A stretch of 64,000 nucleotides of DNA from Streptantibioticus rubrisoli (GTDB lineage Bacteria; Actinomycetota; Actinomycetes; Streptomycetales; Streptomycetaceae), in the NCBI RefSeq assembly GCF_024436055.1, contig NZ_JANFNH010000023.1, positions 1 through 64,000 of the forward strand, written 5' to 3'. The position numbers and the translations under genes are program-made. Below, piece by piece: positions 53,824 through 63,517 of the stretch; positions within the stretch are counted from its first letter, which is position 1; the number at the start of each line of letters is the position of its first letter. The notes below the pieces were generated by a model. That model had not been told where the DNA came from. It saw nothing but the letters and a program-made list of their open reading frames with translations, and did no database searches.

Positions 53824-55083
53824 GTGTGGGGTTGGGGGAAGCGCAGCGGTGCCGGGCGGGTGGAGCTGTACAGCCGCTGTTCGCTGCACGTGTCGTTCGG
53901 GCTGTTCACGCTGGGCGGGCTGACGATGCTCGTCACGGGGCTGGGCACCGTACGGCAGCACCCTTACGCTCTGGTGCTCACACCGTTGACGATGCTCCTG
54001 CTGCTCTGCCAGGGCGGGCTGGCCATCGTGTTGAACACCCAGGCGCTCGACCACTACCTCGGGCTTCGCCCGACTCCGAGCCGCCGGTTGACGGTCGGGG
54101 TGACCGCGGTGTCCGCGGCGACGCTGTCGTGTACGGCGGCGTCGCAGGCGGTCGGGGCGCTGTCGACGGTGTGGGTGTCGGAGACCGTGATGTTCAGCAT
54201 GGCCCTGCTCGCCGGACCGTTCTCGCTGTTGATGCCGATCCGGCGTACCGCGTGGGTCTGCGTGCTGGCGGTGGTGGCGGTGTCGGTCATGGTGGAGGCC
54301 ACCGGGCGGGGGGTGGCGCCGCTGGCCGGAAGCCTGTTCATGGGCACGGTGGGCTGCCTGTCGTTCGCCTGCTCCTCCCGGGGGTGCGGCTGGGTCCTGT
54401 CCGTGCTGCGCGAACTGGAGCAGGCGCGTGACGTGCAGGCGCGGCTGGCGGTGGCCGAGGAGCGGCTACGGTTCGGGCGGGACCTGCACGATGTGCTCGG
54501 CCGCAACCTGTCGGTCATCGCGCTCAAGAGCGAGCTGGCGGTCCAACTCGCCCGTCGGCAGCGGCCGGAGGCGGTGGAGCAGATGATCGAGGTACAGCGC
54601 ATCGCCCGGGAGTCGCAGGGCGAGGTGCGTGAGGTGGTCCGCGGCTACCGCACCGCCGACCTGCACACCGAACTCGTGGGCGCCCTGTCGGTGCTGCGCG
54701 CCGCCGGGGTGGACTGCGCGGTGCACGGCGACGACGCCTCCGCGCTGCCCGCCGAGGCGCAGTCGGTGCTGGCCTGGGTGGTCCGGGAGGGCACCACCAA
54801 CGTGCTGCGGCACGGCGAGGCGCAGCACTGTGCGATACGGCTGCGGGCCCGCCCGGACGGCGCGGCGGTGCTGACGATGGAGAACGACGGGGTGGACGAC
54901 CGGCCGCCGGGCAAGGGCAACGGCCTCGACGGACTGCGTGAGCGGCTCACCGCGGTGGACGGCACGCTGACCGCCGAACGCCGCTCCGACGGGGTGTTCC
55001 GGCTCACCGCCCAGGTGCCGCGGCCCGCCTCGCCGGACGAGCAGGGGCCGTACCGGGACTACGCGGCAGGGAGGGCGGGATGA
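53824..55083 (+). CDS. sensor histidine kinase (HisKA_3 type)
   Basis: The 419-residue kinase has about six N-terminal membrane helices (to about residue 190), a dimerisation helix with the phospho-accepting His in RFGRDLHDVLGRNLSVIAL (about 219-237), and an HATPase_c domain with VREGTTNVLRHGEA (N-box) and GNGLDGLRERL (G-box). This is the NarL-group arrangement found beside antibiotic-responsive ABC exporters. The GTG start is placed 13 bp after the permease stop. The stop overlaps the response regulator start as ATGA. Confidence 0.92.
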   Translation: MWGWGKRSGAGRVELYSRCSLHVSFGLFTLGGLTMLVTGLGTVRQHPYALVLTPLTMLLLLCQGGLAIVLNTQALDHYLGLRPTPSRRLTVGVTAVSAATLSCTAASQAVGALSTVWVSETVMFSMALLAGPFSLLMPIRRTAWVCVLAVVAVSVMVEATGRGVAPLAGSLFMGTVGCLSFACSSRGCGWVLSVLRELEQARDVQARLAVAEERLRFGRDLHDVLGRNLSVIALKSELAVQLARRQRPEAVEQMIEVQRIARESQGEVREVVRGYRTADLHTELVGALSVLRAAGVDCAVHGDDASALPAEAQSVLAWVVREGTTNVLRHGEAQHCAIRLRARPDGAAVLTMENDGVDDRPPGKGNGLDGLRERLTAVDGTLTAERRSDGVFRLTAQVPRPASPDEQGPYRDYAAGRAG

Positions 55084-55703
55084 ACGGGCAGGGCGAACCG
55101 GTACGGGTGCTGCTGGCCGACGACGAACACCTCATCCGGGGCGCGCTGGCCGCGCTGCTGTCGTTCGAGGACGACCTACGGGTGGTGGCGGAGGCGGCCT
55201 CGGGTCCCGAGGCGCTGGCGATGGCCCGGGCGCACCGGCCCGACGTGGCCGTACTGGACCTGGAGATGCCGGGCGCGGACGGTGTGACGGTGGCCACATC
55301 GCTACGGTCCCAACTCCCCGGCTGCCGGACCATGATCGTCACCGGTCACGGCCGCCCCGGCCACCTCAAGCGCGCACTGTCCGCCGGGGTGCGCGGCTTC
55401 GTACCCAAGACCGTCTCGGCACAGCGGCTCGCCGAGATCATCCGAACCGTGCACGCCGGAGGCCGCTATGTGGACCCGGAGTTGGCGGCCGACGCGATCA
55501 GCGCGGGCGACTCCCCGCTGACCACCAGGGAGACCCAGCTGCTGGAGCTGGCGGCGGACGGTGCGCCGATCGCGGAGATCGCCGAGCGCGCCGCGCTGTC
55601 GCCCGGAACAGTCCGTAACTACCTGTCGGCGGCGGCGGCCAAGCTCTCCGCGGAGAACCGGCACGCGGCAGTGCGCATCGCACGGTCCCAGGGTTGGCTA
55701 TGA
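55080..55703 (+). CDS. NarL/LuxR-family response regulator
   Basis: The 207-residue regulator has a receiver domain (acidic pocket ADDE at 13-16, phospho-acceptor Asp in VAVLDLEMPGADG near residue 60, Lys in VPKT near 110) and a LuxR-type helix-turn-helix (TTRETQLLELAADGAPIAEI and LSPGTVRNYLSAAAAKL). It should be phosphorylated by the overlapping kinase and control the transporter genes. It is the last gene of the four-gene operon, followed by a tRNA-Gly. Confidence 0.94.
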   Translation: MNGQGEPVRVLLADDEHLIRGALAALLSFEDDLRVVAEAASGPEALAMARAHRPDVAVLDLEMPGADGVTVATSLRSQLPGCRTMIVTGHGRPGHLKRALSAGVRGFVPKTVSAQRLAEIIRTVHAGGRYVDPELAADAISAGDSPLTTRETQLLELAADGAPIAEIAERAALSPGTVRNYLSAAAAKLSAENRHAAVRIARSQGWL

Positions 55704-55721
55704 TGGTGCACAGCAGCGCGC

Positions 55722-55794
55722 GCGGACGTAGCTCAGTTGGTAGAGCGCAACCTTGCCAAGGTTGAGGTCGCGAGTTCGAGCCTCGTCGTCCGCT
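55722..55794 (+). tRNA. tRNA-Gly (anticodon GCC), second copy
   Basis: All 73 nt equal the tRNA-Gly at 51833-51905, while flanks differ. TATGAT at 55699-55704 is a good -10 for its promoter. It lies 18 bp after the response regulator gene. Confidence 0.97.
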
Positions 55795-55800
55795 CCCCTA

Positions 55801-55837
55801 GGAAGGCCCTAGCCGACAAGGTCGGGTAGGGCCTTCC
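55801..55837 (+). terminator. terminator after second tRNA-Gly copy
   Basis: Arms GGAAGGCCCTA and its complement enclose an inner CCGAC/GTCGG stem with one mismatch. It follows the tRNA by six bases. Confidence 0.82.
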
Positions 55838-55907
55838 GTGTGTTCCGCTTCCGCGCCGCCATGATCAGAGCGTTGACATGGGCCTGACCCAGGCATAGTT
55901 TCCGCAG

Positions 55908-57170
55908 ATGCTGAGTACGGTGCGGGAGCAAGCGCGCGGCCTGACCAAGGACCAGCGCAACGCGTTCGTCGCTGCCTATCTGGGCTGGGCGATGGACGCC
56001 TTCGACTACTTCCTCGTGGTCCTCGTCTACAGCGAGATCGCCGACGAGTTCAACGTCTCGCTGACCGACATGGCCTTCCTGACCACCGTCACGTTGGTCA
56101 TGCGGCCGGTCGGCGCGTTCGTCTTCGGCCTGTGGGCCGACCGACGCGGGCGCCGGGTACCGCTCATGGTCGATGTGCTGTTCTACTCCGTGGTCGGCTT
56201 CGCCTGTGCCTTCGCCCCGAACTACACGGTGCTGCTGGTGCTGCGGCTGCTGTACGGGATCGGCATGGGCGGCGAGTGGGGGCTCGGCGCGGCGCTGGCG
56301 ATGGAGAAGATCCCGGCCGAGAAGCGCGGCTTCTGGTCCGGGATGCTGCAGGGCGGCTACTCCTTCGGCTATCTGCTCGCCGCCGTCGCGTTCCTCTTCA
56401 TCGAACCGGTCTTCGGCTGGCGCGGCCTGTTCGCCTTCAGCCTGGTCCCGGCGCTGGTGGCGCTGTTCGTACGGACCAAGGTCGAGGAGAGCGAGGTGTG
56501 GGAGCGCACGGTACGGCTGAACACCACACCGGCCCGTGAGATCTTCCGCGACCCGACCGTGCTGCGGCGGTTCGTGTACCTCGTCGCGCTGATGACCGCG
56601 TTCAACTGGATGTCGCACGGCACGCAGGACATCTACCCGACCTTCATCAAGAAGGGGTTGGGGATGTCCGCGGACACCGCGATCGCGATCGCGATCATCT
56701 ACAACATCGGGGCGATGATCGGCGGACCGCTGCTGGGCGCGTACTCCGAGCGGCTCGGCCGCCGCCGGATCATCATGATCGCCGCAACGGCGGGGCTGCT
56801 GGTCGTTCCGGTCTTCGCCCTGTCGACCGCCGCCGGGTGGCTCGCGTTCAGCTCGTTCCTGATGCAGGTGTGTGTGCAGGGGGCCTGGGGGGTCATTCCG
56901 GCGCACCTCAACGAGCTCAGCCCGGCCGCGATCCGGGGCTTCTATCCCGGCGTCACATATCAGCTCGGCAACCTCATCGCCGCGCTGAACCTGCCGATCC
57001 AGGAGGCGCTGGCGAAGCAGTACAGCTACCCGACGGCCCTGATGATGACGATCTTCCCGACGCTGGCCGTCGTCATCGCCCTGAGCGCGTTCGGCAAGGA
57101 GGCACGGGGCATCCGCTTCGATTCCACCTCCGCCGAGGCCCCCGCGACGACCCCGTCAGGGCTGACGTAG
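55908..57170 (+). CDS. MFS transporter, SHS/carboxylate type
   Basis: The 420-residue protein has twelve membrane helices and MFS motif GLWADRRGRRVPL between helices 2 and 3, and GIGMGGEWGLG in helix 4, which is typical of the sialate:H+ / lactate (SHS, Jen1-like) symporters. It probably imports monocarboxylates or an aromatic acid together with protons. The ATG called is within a few codons of the conserved start region. It converges on purC with a 52-bp gap. Confidence 0.88.
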   Translation: MLSTVREQARGLTKDQRNAFVAAYLGWAMDAFDYFLVVLVYSEIADEFNVSLTDMAFLTTVTLVMRPVGAFVFGLWADRRGRRVPLMVDVLFYSVVGFACAFAPNYTVLLVLRLLYGIGMGGEWGLGAALAMEKIPAEKRGFWSGMLQGGYSFGYLLAAVAFLFIEPVFGWRGLFAFSLVPALVALFVRTKVEESEVWERTVRLNTTPAREIFRDPTVLRRFVYLVALMTAFNWMSHGTQDIYPTFIKKGLGMSADTAIAIAIIYNIGAMIGGPLLGAYSERLGRRRIIMIAATAGLLVVPVFALSTAAGWLAFSSFLMQVCVQGAWGVIPAHLNELSPAAIRGFYPGVTYQLGNLIAALNLPIQEALAKQYSYPTALMMTIFPTLAVVIALSAFGKEARGIRFDSTSAEAPATTPSGLT

Positions 57171-57222
57171 GTCTCCCGGCCACGGGTTCCACGGGCGAGC
57201 GCGCCCGGCATCCCCGAGCCCC

Positions 57223-58122
57223 TTAGGACCAAGCCGTCCCCGTGAGCCGTTCGTAGGCCTCCACGTACTTGGCGCGAGTGCGCTCGACGACCTCCTCCGG
57301 CAGCGCCGGAGGAGGCACGTCCGCCCCCCGGTCCCACCCGGACGCGTCCGAGGTCAACCAGTCCCGCACGTACTGCTTGTCGAACGACGGCTGGGCGCGG
57401 CCGGGCTGCCAGCCGTCCGCCGGCCAGAACCGCGAGGAGTCCGGCGTCAGAACCTCGTCGGCGAGCAGCAACTCCTCGCCGTCGTAGCCGAATTCGAACT
57501 TGGTGTCCGCGAGGATGATCCCCCGCTCCCGGGCGAGGTCCCGAGCCCGCCCGTACACGGCGAGCGTCGTCTGCCGCAGCAGGGCGGCGGTCTCGGTGCC
57601 CACTTGCCGGGCGACCTCCTCGTAGGAGACGTTCTCGTCGTGCTCGCCCACCGCCGCCTTGGTGGCCGGAGTGAAGATCGGCGCGGGCAGCTCGGAACCG
57701 TCGACCAACCCCTCCGGCAGCGCGAGCCCGCAGACCGTACGGTCCCGCTGGTACTCCTTGAGGCCGGAACCGGTCAGGTAACCGCGGGCCACACATTCGA
57801 CCGGGACCATGCGCAGGGACTTGCAGACCATCGTGCGGCCCGCCCAGTCGGCGGGCGCGCCCTGCGGCAGGTCGGTGGAGACGACGTGGTTGGCGACGAC
57901 GTCGGCGAGTTGCTCGAACCACCACAGGGAGAGCTGGGTGAGGATCCGCCCCTTGTCCGGGATGGGCGTCGGCAGCACCCAGTCGTACGCCGACATGCGG
58001 TCGCTGGCGACCATCACCAGCCGCCCCTCGGCGTCCTGGTAGAGGTCGCGGACCTTTCCGGTGTGCAGATGCACCAGGCCCGGCACCTGCTCGGGCTCGG
58101 GCTTCTCGACGAATCCGGACAC
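57223..58122 (-). CDS. purC: phosphoribosylaminoimidazole-succinocarboxamide synthase
   Basis: PurC (SAICAR synthetase) joins CAIR with aspartate using ATP. The 299-residue protein has GKVRDLYQDAEGRLVMVASDRMSAYD at its start (only partly quoted as signature GKVRDLY and SDRMSAYDW), ECVARGYLTGSG and the late LADTKFEFGYDG motif, which are diagnostic. It is a single gene here, about 7 kb from purS-purQ-purL. Confidence 0.97.
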   Translation of the reverse strand: MSGFVEKPEPEQVPGLVHLHTGKVRDLYQDAEGRLVMVASDRMSAYDWVLPTPIPDKGRILTQLSLWWFEQLADVVANHVVSTDLPQGAPADWAGRTMVCKSLRMVPVECVARGYLTGSGLKEYQRDRTVCGLALPEGLVDGSELPAPIFTPATKAAVGEHDENVSYEEVARQVGTETAALLRQTTLAVYGRARDLARERGIILADTKFEFGYDGEELLLADEVLTPDSSRFWPADGWQPGRAQPSFDKQYVRDWLTSDASGWDRGADVPPPALPEEVVERTRAKYVEAYERLTGTAWS

Positions 58123-58238
58123 GGTTCCTCCACGTAGGTTGGTCCAAGTGCCCTGATTCTTTCCTACCCCCGGTCCGGGCGCGCGGCCCGGGGTGGGTCC
58201 TGCGTACCGACCCGGCGTTCAGCCCCGTTCAGTCCCGT

Positions 58239-59807
58239 TCAGTCCCGCTTGCAGATACGGTCCAGCAGGTTGGCGGTGGCCCGCTGCACCCGCGGGTCGA
58301 CATGCCCGGGCCGGTCCAGCGCGGGCGACCAGGCGAAGGTGCCGGAGGCGAAGACGTACGCGCCGCTGGGCGCCCGGTACAGCGAGGTCTCCTGGTGCAC
58401 CAGCGCGCCCTGGGTGTCCTCGTACGGGGAGTGGGCGAGCAGGATCCGGTCGGTGTACTCCGGCAGCGGGGTGCGCGGGAAGTAACGGTCCGCCTCGCCC
58501 GCCACCAGCCCGGGCAGCTCGTCGCCCTCCTGCGCGCCGGTGGCCTGCCACAGCCAGTGGTCGGCGTTGCGCACCACCAGCGGGGACGGCTCGGGCACCC
58601 GGCCCGCGTACTGCACCCCGAGCAGTTGTTGCTCCGGCTCGCCCATGTCCCGCCACAGCGCGGTGCGGCCGCGCGGGTCGCCGGGGTCGCGGCGCCGCTT
58701 GCGGCAGGTGAGCAGCCGGTTCGGGGCCATCGCGGGAGACGGACCCAACTCGATCTGCCAGTACATGGTGTTGGCGGACAGGAACACCAGCGAGGTGCCC
58801 TGGTCCCGGGCCCGCTCGACGGCCCGGCGCATGGCCACCGACCAGTACTCGTCGTGCCCGGCGAAGACCATGCCCCGGTAGCGGCCGGGGTCGATGCGTC
58901 CGGCGTGCAGATCGCGGGTGTCGGCGTACGCGAGGTCGTAGCCGTAACGTTCGGCCCAGCGGATGAAGTCGTAGGCGTGGCCCACGTGCAGCGGTAGGCC
59001 CGCGCCCGCGTAGGGGCGGTCGAAGGAGACGGTCACGGCCGCCGCCTCCTCGCCGAGCAGTCGGCCCTCCTCGTCCCACGCGTGGTAGAGGCTGGCGCCG
59101 GTGCGGCCGTCCTCGGGGTAGAGGTTGTAGGCCTGCCAGGTGATGTCGGGGAGTACGAGCAACAGGTCGGCGGAGTAGCCGGGGGCGGTGTGGAACGGTT
59201 CGTCAGAAGGGTGGGCCGGGAGGCTCTGGCCGTCGCGGACGGTGAACGGGACGTGGCTGCGGTAGCCGTCAGCGGTGGTGAGCACCGCGACATAGGCGCC
59301 GGTGTTCCAGTACGAGGGGACCTGCAGCCGCCACGACAGCCACCAGTGGTGGCAGGAGACGGTGCGGCCCGCGGCCAGCGGTGGCGGCTGGACGATGCCG
59401 GACAGCCGGGGGCTGGTGGTGATGTGGGCGGCGCCGTCGCCGCCGTAGTGCCCGATCCGGTAGACGTCGACGCTGAACTGCTGCGGTGGGTCGACGGTGA
59501 TGTGGAAGTCGACGCTCCCGCCGGGCACCACCGAGCCGGACGAGGTGAAGCCCTTGATCTGCAGGCGCACGTCATCGGCGTTGCGCGGGCCCGACACATG
59601 CCTGCGCACCGAGCGCTGCTCGGGAACCCGATCGCCGTCGAGGGCGTCGATGGCCGCCAACTCGACGTACCAGGGCAGCAGTTGCCCCGATCCCTCCAGG
59701 TAGTACTCCCGGCCGCGCAGCCAGGGCAGTGGCCCCTGGCCGAAGGGGTCGGTCACGGCGTGCGCGAGGGCCCCGGAGTCCCAGCGCCGGATCTGGTCCG
59801 TCCCCAC
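58239..59807 (-). CDS. N,N-dimethylformamidase beta-subunit-like protein
   Basis: The 522-residue protein resembles the large subunit of N,N-dimethylformamidase: beta-sandwich segments in the first third, then DLLLVLPDITWQAYNLYPED and a C-terminal glutamine-amidotransferase-like fold with FAGHDEYWSVAMRR. The GTG start is chosen because GGAGGGG lies seven bases before it; the open frame extends 22 codons further. No small-subunit gene is adjacent, so true amidase activity on formamides is doubtful. Many streptomycetes carry such stand-alone members of unknown function. No signal peptide was seen with this start. Confidence 0.8.
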   Translation of the reverse strand: MGTDQIRRWDSGALAHAVTDPFGQGPLPWLRGREYYLEGSGQLLPWYVELAAIDALDGDRVPEQRSVRRHVSGPRNADDVRLQIKGFTSSGSVVPGGSVDFHITVDPPQQFSVDVYRIGHYGGDGAAHITTSPRLSGIVQPPPLAAGRTVSCHHWWLSWRLQVPSYWNTGAYVAVLTTADGYRSHVPFTVRDGQSLPAHPSDEPFHTAPGYSADLLLVLPDITWQAYNLYPEDGRTGASLYHAWDEEGRLLGEEAAAVTVSFDRPYAGAGLPLHVGHAYDFIRWAERYGYDLAYADTRDLHAGRIDPGRYRGMVFAGHDEYWSVAMRRAVERARDQGTSLVFLSANTMYWQIELGPSPAMAPNRLLTCRKRRRDPGDPRGRTALWRDMGEPEQQLLGVQYAGRVPEPSPLVVRNADHWLWQATGAQEGDELPGLVAGEADRYFPRTPLPEYTDRILLAHSPYEDTQGALVHQETSLYRAPSGAYVFASGTFAWSPALDRPGHVDPRVQRATANLLDRICKRD

Positions 59808-60046
59808 GAAAATCCCCTCCCCGCCTTGTGCTGCTGGCGGTGCGCCTGCTGTTTGCCCCAGCACATCACACAATGCGGTCCGTCCATCACCCTTAGTGGC
59901 TAATTATCGGAACAGATTCGCGGTGAAGGGTCCAGTTCCGGTCATCCGTGCTGTGTGCGGAAACGCGACTGGTGGGCCCGTTGTGACGCGGATGGGCCAG
60001 TGAGGCGCCCGCTAGCGGGCCTTCCGCTGGGCCACCAGCCGTTGAA

Positions 60047-61759
60047 TCAGACAAGCCGCACCGGCTTCTCCAGGCGCACCCCGACCGCGTTCAGCCAGGA
60101 CCGCAGCGGCGCGGCGTCCCCGTTCTCCACCAGCCGCAGCACCGGCCAGGACAGGTCGGACCGCGGTGTGCCGCCGACCAGCAGCGACGGGCCGTCCAGC
60201 CAGTCCAGCCCGGGGACGGCGCCCGCGGTGTCCACGGCCGCGCAGCACACCATCGCGGTGACGTGCTCGGTGAGCAGCTCACGGCCGGTGCGCGGCGGAA
60301 GCAGTTGGTAGACCGGGGTGGCCGGGTCGCCCTCCGGGCCGACGGCGGCGGTCGGCGCGGTGGCCTGCACCAAGGGCTCGGCCTGGGCCTGCGCACGCTC
60401 CTCGCGCGCCTGCAACACGCTGATCCGGGCCGCGAGTTCCTCACTGCCGCCCTGCGAGAGCCGGTCCAGCACCCGGGCCAGGGTCGCCTTCGCGGGGCCG
60501 GGCCCCTCGGCGAGCCCGGCGCTTTCGGTCACCCCGGCGCTCCCGGACACCCCGGCGGGCGGTGACAGCTCGTCCAGCACCCGGTGCAGCCGCGCGGCGT
60601 CGCTGCGCCATATGCGGTCGACCACTTCTTCCGGGTACGCCTCCCAGGCGACCGGGGACCAGCCGGTGGCGGGGTGCGCCGGGACGCCGTGGAAGAGGCG
60701 GGCGGCGAGCAGGGAGGCTGCCTCGTCGATCGCGCCGGGCTCTTCCAGCAGGTCACAGGCGGGTCTCTCGCCGAGCCTGCTCTCGAAGCCCTCGGCCAGC
60801 CGGTCCCGCCGGGACAGCTCGGTGAGCGCTGAGACCACGCCCGCGTCCAGCCGGGACGGCCAGCGGCCCATGCGCCAGGCGGGCAGCGCGACCCGGGTCA
60901 GCAGCCGGTCCCAACCGGCGTACGCCAGGCCGACCTGCTCTTGGGCGACGATCCGCAGGCCGTAGTCCACCGCCTGCGCGCGCTCCGAGGCCGCCGCCGC
61001 GACCGCGCGCTCCATCTCGGCGATGTGCGCCCGGCAGCCGCGCAGCAGCAGCCGGGCCACCCAGCCGACGAACGCCAGCGCGGGGCGCCGCACCAACCGG
61101 GCCAGCCCGCCGTTTCCATCCGGCGCGGTGGCGCCCTGCGCCGACACCGCTACGGCGGCGTCCAGCCCGCGTACGAAGCGCCGGGCGGCGGCTATGTCCG
61201 GGTCCGCGGACGGGCCGGTGCCCGCGACGACCGGGGCGAGCAGCGCGCGTAGCTCGGCCACCCGCATCCACCACATGAACGGCGACCCGATGACCAGCAC
61301 CGGAGCCTGCGGCACCCGGCGGACCAGCCGGCGGCCGCCGCGCCCGGCCCGGCGCCGCTGGTGGCTGCGGTCCTCCAGCCAGCTGTCGCAGTCCGGGGTG
61401 AGCGCTATCGCCGACGGCGCCGGTACCTGGAGCCGTCCGGCCAGGTCACGCACCATCCGGTACAGCTCGGGCGCGGACGCCTCGGGCACCGGGACGGTCG
61501 GGCTGACCGCGGGTCTGGCCCGCACGACCACCCCGGCCACCCCGCCCGCCAGCACCAGTACCACCAGCGCCCCGCCCAGTACGGTCCAGCGCAGCGCGTC
61601 CCAGCCCCCGCCGCCGATCCGGCCGGTGGCACCGGCGACCAGCAGCACCACCGCGAAGGCGGCGGGCAGCAGGGCGACAGCCAGCGCGGTGCCGCGGATG
61701 CGGAGCACCGCGAGGGCGCGGGTGCGTGCTGCGTCTTCACCGGCCACCGAGCTGTTCAC
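60047..61759 (-). CDS. membrane protein resembling an inactivated M48 peptidase
   Basis: The 570-residue protein has two N-terminal membrane helices (about 28-48 and 55-78) and a large soluble region. The part from about residue 95 to 200 follows the HtpX/M48 pattern: RMVRDLAGRLQVPAPSAIAL, VLVIGSPFMWWMRVAELRALL. Where active enzymes have HExxH, this reads APVVAG, so the zinc site is absent. The C-terminal half is helical with no recognised domain. It is named by pattern only; another membrane protein family is possible. Single gene, between the dimethylformamidase-like gene and purD. Confidence 0.68.
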   Translation of the reverse strand: MNSSVAGEDAARTRALAVLRIRGTALAVALLPAAFAVVLLVAGATGRIGGGGWDALRWTVLGGALVVLVLAGGVAGVVVRARPAVSPTVPVPEASAPELYRMVRDLAGRLQVPAPSAIALTPDCDSWLEDRSHQRRRAGRGGRRLVRRVPQAPVLVIGSPFMWWMRVAELRALLAPVVAGTGPSADPDIAAARRFVRGLDAAVAVSAQGATAPDGNGGLARLVRRPALAFVGWVARLLLRGCRAHIAEMERAVAAAASERAQAVDYGLRIVAQEQVGLAYAGWDRLLTRVALPAWRMGRWPSRLDAGVVSALTELSRRDRLAEGFESRLGERPACDLLEEPGAIDEAASLLAARLFHGVPAHPATGWSPVAWEAYPEEVVDRIWRSDAARLHRVLDELSPPAGVSGSAGVTESAGLAEGPGPAKATLARVLDRLSQGGSEELAARISVLQAREERAQAQAEPLVQATAPTAAVGPEGDPATPVYQLLPPRTGRELLTEHVTAMVCCAAVDTAGAVPGLDWLDGPSLLVGGTPRSDLSWPVLRLVENGDAAPLRSWLNAVGVRLEKPVRLV

Positions 61760-62014
61760 CCCCTAGCTGAGAAGGCCCCGCGAGGAACGAGACGCCGACG
61801 GCGTTGCTTCATCCACCCACTGTGGCACTGCCCACTGACATCGCAATGTGGTGCGGCCAGTTGCCCCAACGGGCACGGCTGGAGTCCGCATGCGGGGCAC
61901 CCTAGTTGCGGGCGGGGGCCGCGTCAGCCGGATGGCCAAGGGCTCACCCGATGGTGGCGCTCCGGGCCGGGAGGGGCGGGTTCAGACCAGCCGTTCCGGA
62001 GCAGGAAGCTCCGG
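61760..62014. other. intergenic region downstream of purD
   Basis: About 255 bp upstream of the preceding membrane gene and beyond the purD repeat. It should contain the promoter of the membrane protein gene. No gene or clear signal is visible. Confidence 0.45.
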
Positions 62015-62082
62015 TTCAGCCCCCGGCCGCCGCCCTTTCAACCCCCCGGCCGCCGCTTTTTCAACCCCCGGCCGCCGCCTTG
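62015..62082 (-). repeat. three tandem copies of the purD 3' end
   Basis: A unit of about 22 bases (on the minus strand GGCGGCGGCCGGGGGTTGA plus A/G spacer) occurs three times: once over the last codons and stop of purD, and twice just beyond it. Copies differ by one or two bases. Confidence 0.85.
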
Positions 62083-63311
62083 GCGATGTCCGTCCGGTGG
62101 TGGGATCCGTCCAAGTGGATCAGTTCGACACCGGCGTAGGCGCGCTCCCGAGCTTTGGCCAAATCCGAACCCGTCGCGGTCACGGACAGTACTCGGCCAC
62201 CCGCGCTCACCACGCGCCCCTCTGCATCACGCTTCGTACCCGCGTGCAGTACATACGTATGAGGGTCGCTGGACGCCACCGCCTCCAGACCCTCGATGGG
62301 GTCGCCGGTGCGCGGTGTGCCCGGGTAGTTGTGCGAGGCGATCACCACGGTCACCGCGGCGCCGTCGCTCCACCGCAGCGGCGGCTCCTCGTCCAGCCGT
62401 CCGGTCGCCGCGTTCAGCAGCACGCTCGCCAGCGGGGTCTTCAGCCGGGCGAGCACCACCTGGGTCTCCGGGTCACCGAAGCGGGCGTTGAACTCGATCA
62501 CCCGCACTCCGCGCGAGGTGATCGCCAGCCCCGCGTACAGCAGTCCGCTGAACGGCGTGCCGCGGCGGCGCAGTTCGTCCACCGTGGGCTGGAGCACGGT
62601 CGCCATGACCTCGTCCACCAGCTTGGCGTCGGCCCACGGCAGCGGCGAGTACGCGCCCATGCCACCGGTGTTCGGGCCCTGGTCGGCGTCGTACGCCCGC
62701 TTGAAGTCCTGCGCGGGCTGCAGCGGCAGCACGGTGGTGCCGTCGGTGATCGCGAACAGCGAGACCTCGGGGCCGTCCAGGAACTCCTCGATCACCACCC
62801 GGCCGCAGGCCAGCGCGTGCTCCCTGGCGGCTGCCAGGTCCTCGGTCACCACCACGCCCTTGCCCGCGGCGAGCCCGTCGTCCTTGACGACGTACGGCGC
62901 GCCGAAGGCGGCCAGCGCCGCGTCGACCTCCTCGCCGGTGGTGCACACGTAGGAACGGGCGGTGGGCACCCCGGCGGCGGCCATCACGTCCTTGGCGAAG
63001 GCCTTGGACCCCTCCAGCTGGGCCGCCTCGCGGGACGGTCCGAAGCAGGGGATGGAGCGGGCGCGCACCGCGTCGGCGACGCCCGCCACCAGCGGGGCCT
63101 CCGGGCCGACGACCACCAGGTCGGCGGCGAGCCGTGCGGCCAGGTCGGCGACGGCCTCGCCGTCGAGCACGTCCACCGGGTGCTGCTCGGCGATCTCGGC
63201 GATTCCGGCGTTGCCGGGCGCACAGTGCAGGGAGGTGACGTCGGGGTCGAGGGAGAGGGCGCGGCACAGGGCGTGTTCGCGGGCGCCACCGCCGATTACG
63301 AGGACCTTCAC
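62061..63311 (-). CDS. purD: phosphoribosylamine-glycine ligase
   Basis: PurD couples phosphoribosylamine and glycine with ATP to give GAR, the second step of purine synthesis. The 416-residue protein has [11 protein letters not shown] at the N-terminus, the ATP-grasp domain with [25 protein letters not shown] and the metal/ATP residues in [11 protein letters not shown], and a C-terminal [17 protein letters not shown] part. Length is normal. The 3' end is duplicated downstream as a short tandem repeat. Confidence 0.97.
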   Translation of the reverse strand: MKVLVIGGGAREHALCRALSLDPDVTSLHCAPGNAGIAEIAEQHPVDVLDGEAVADLAARLAADLVVVGPEAPLVAGVADAVRARSIPCFGPSREAAQLEGSKAFAKDVMAAAGVPTARSYVCTTGEEVDAALAAFGAPYVVKDDGLAAGKGVVVTEDLAAAREHALACGRVVIEEFLDGPEVSLFAITDGTTVLPLQPAQDFKRAYDADQGPNTGGMGAYSPLPWADAKLVDEVMATVLQPTVDELRRRGTPFSGLLYAGLAITSRGVRVIEFNARFGDPETQVVLARLKTPLASVLLNAATGRLDEEPPLRWSDGAAVTVVIASHNYPGTPRTGDPIEGLEAVASSDPHTYVLHAGTKRDAEGRVVSAGGRVLSVTATGSDLAKARERAYAGVELIHLDGSHHRTDIAKAAAGG

Positions 63312-63517
63312 GGGGTCAGCCTAGTTGTGGTGGTCTTCCGCCACCCAGCCGCCCTTTCTCCTTCGCTTCACTCTTTCGAGTAATGGCGCGAGGCGCATAT
63401 ACCCGACCACATGGCACTTTCAGGCGGAATTCCACTGATCACGCCCCCGTGGTCAGCCGTTCGGCGGTAAGAAGGGGATTTCGGCGGGGACAACACGAGT
63501 GCGAGGGAGTTCTACGG

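Noticed and set aside
55801-55837. Hairpin considered as an attachment-site repeat of the tRNA-Gly
   Set aside because: It has no similarity to the tRNA and fits a terminator.
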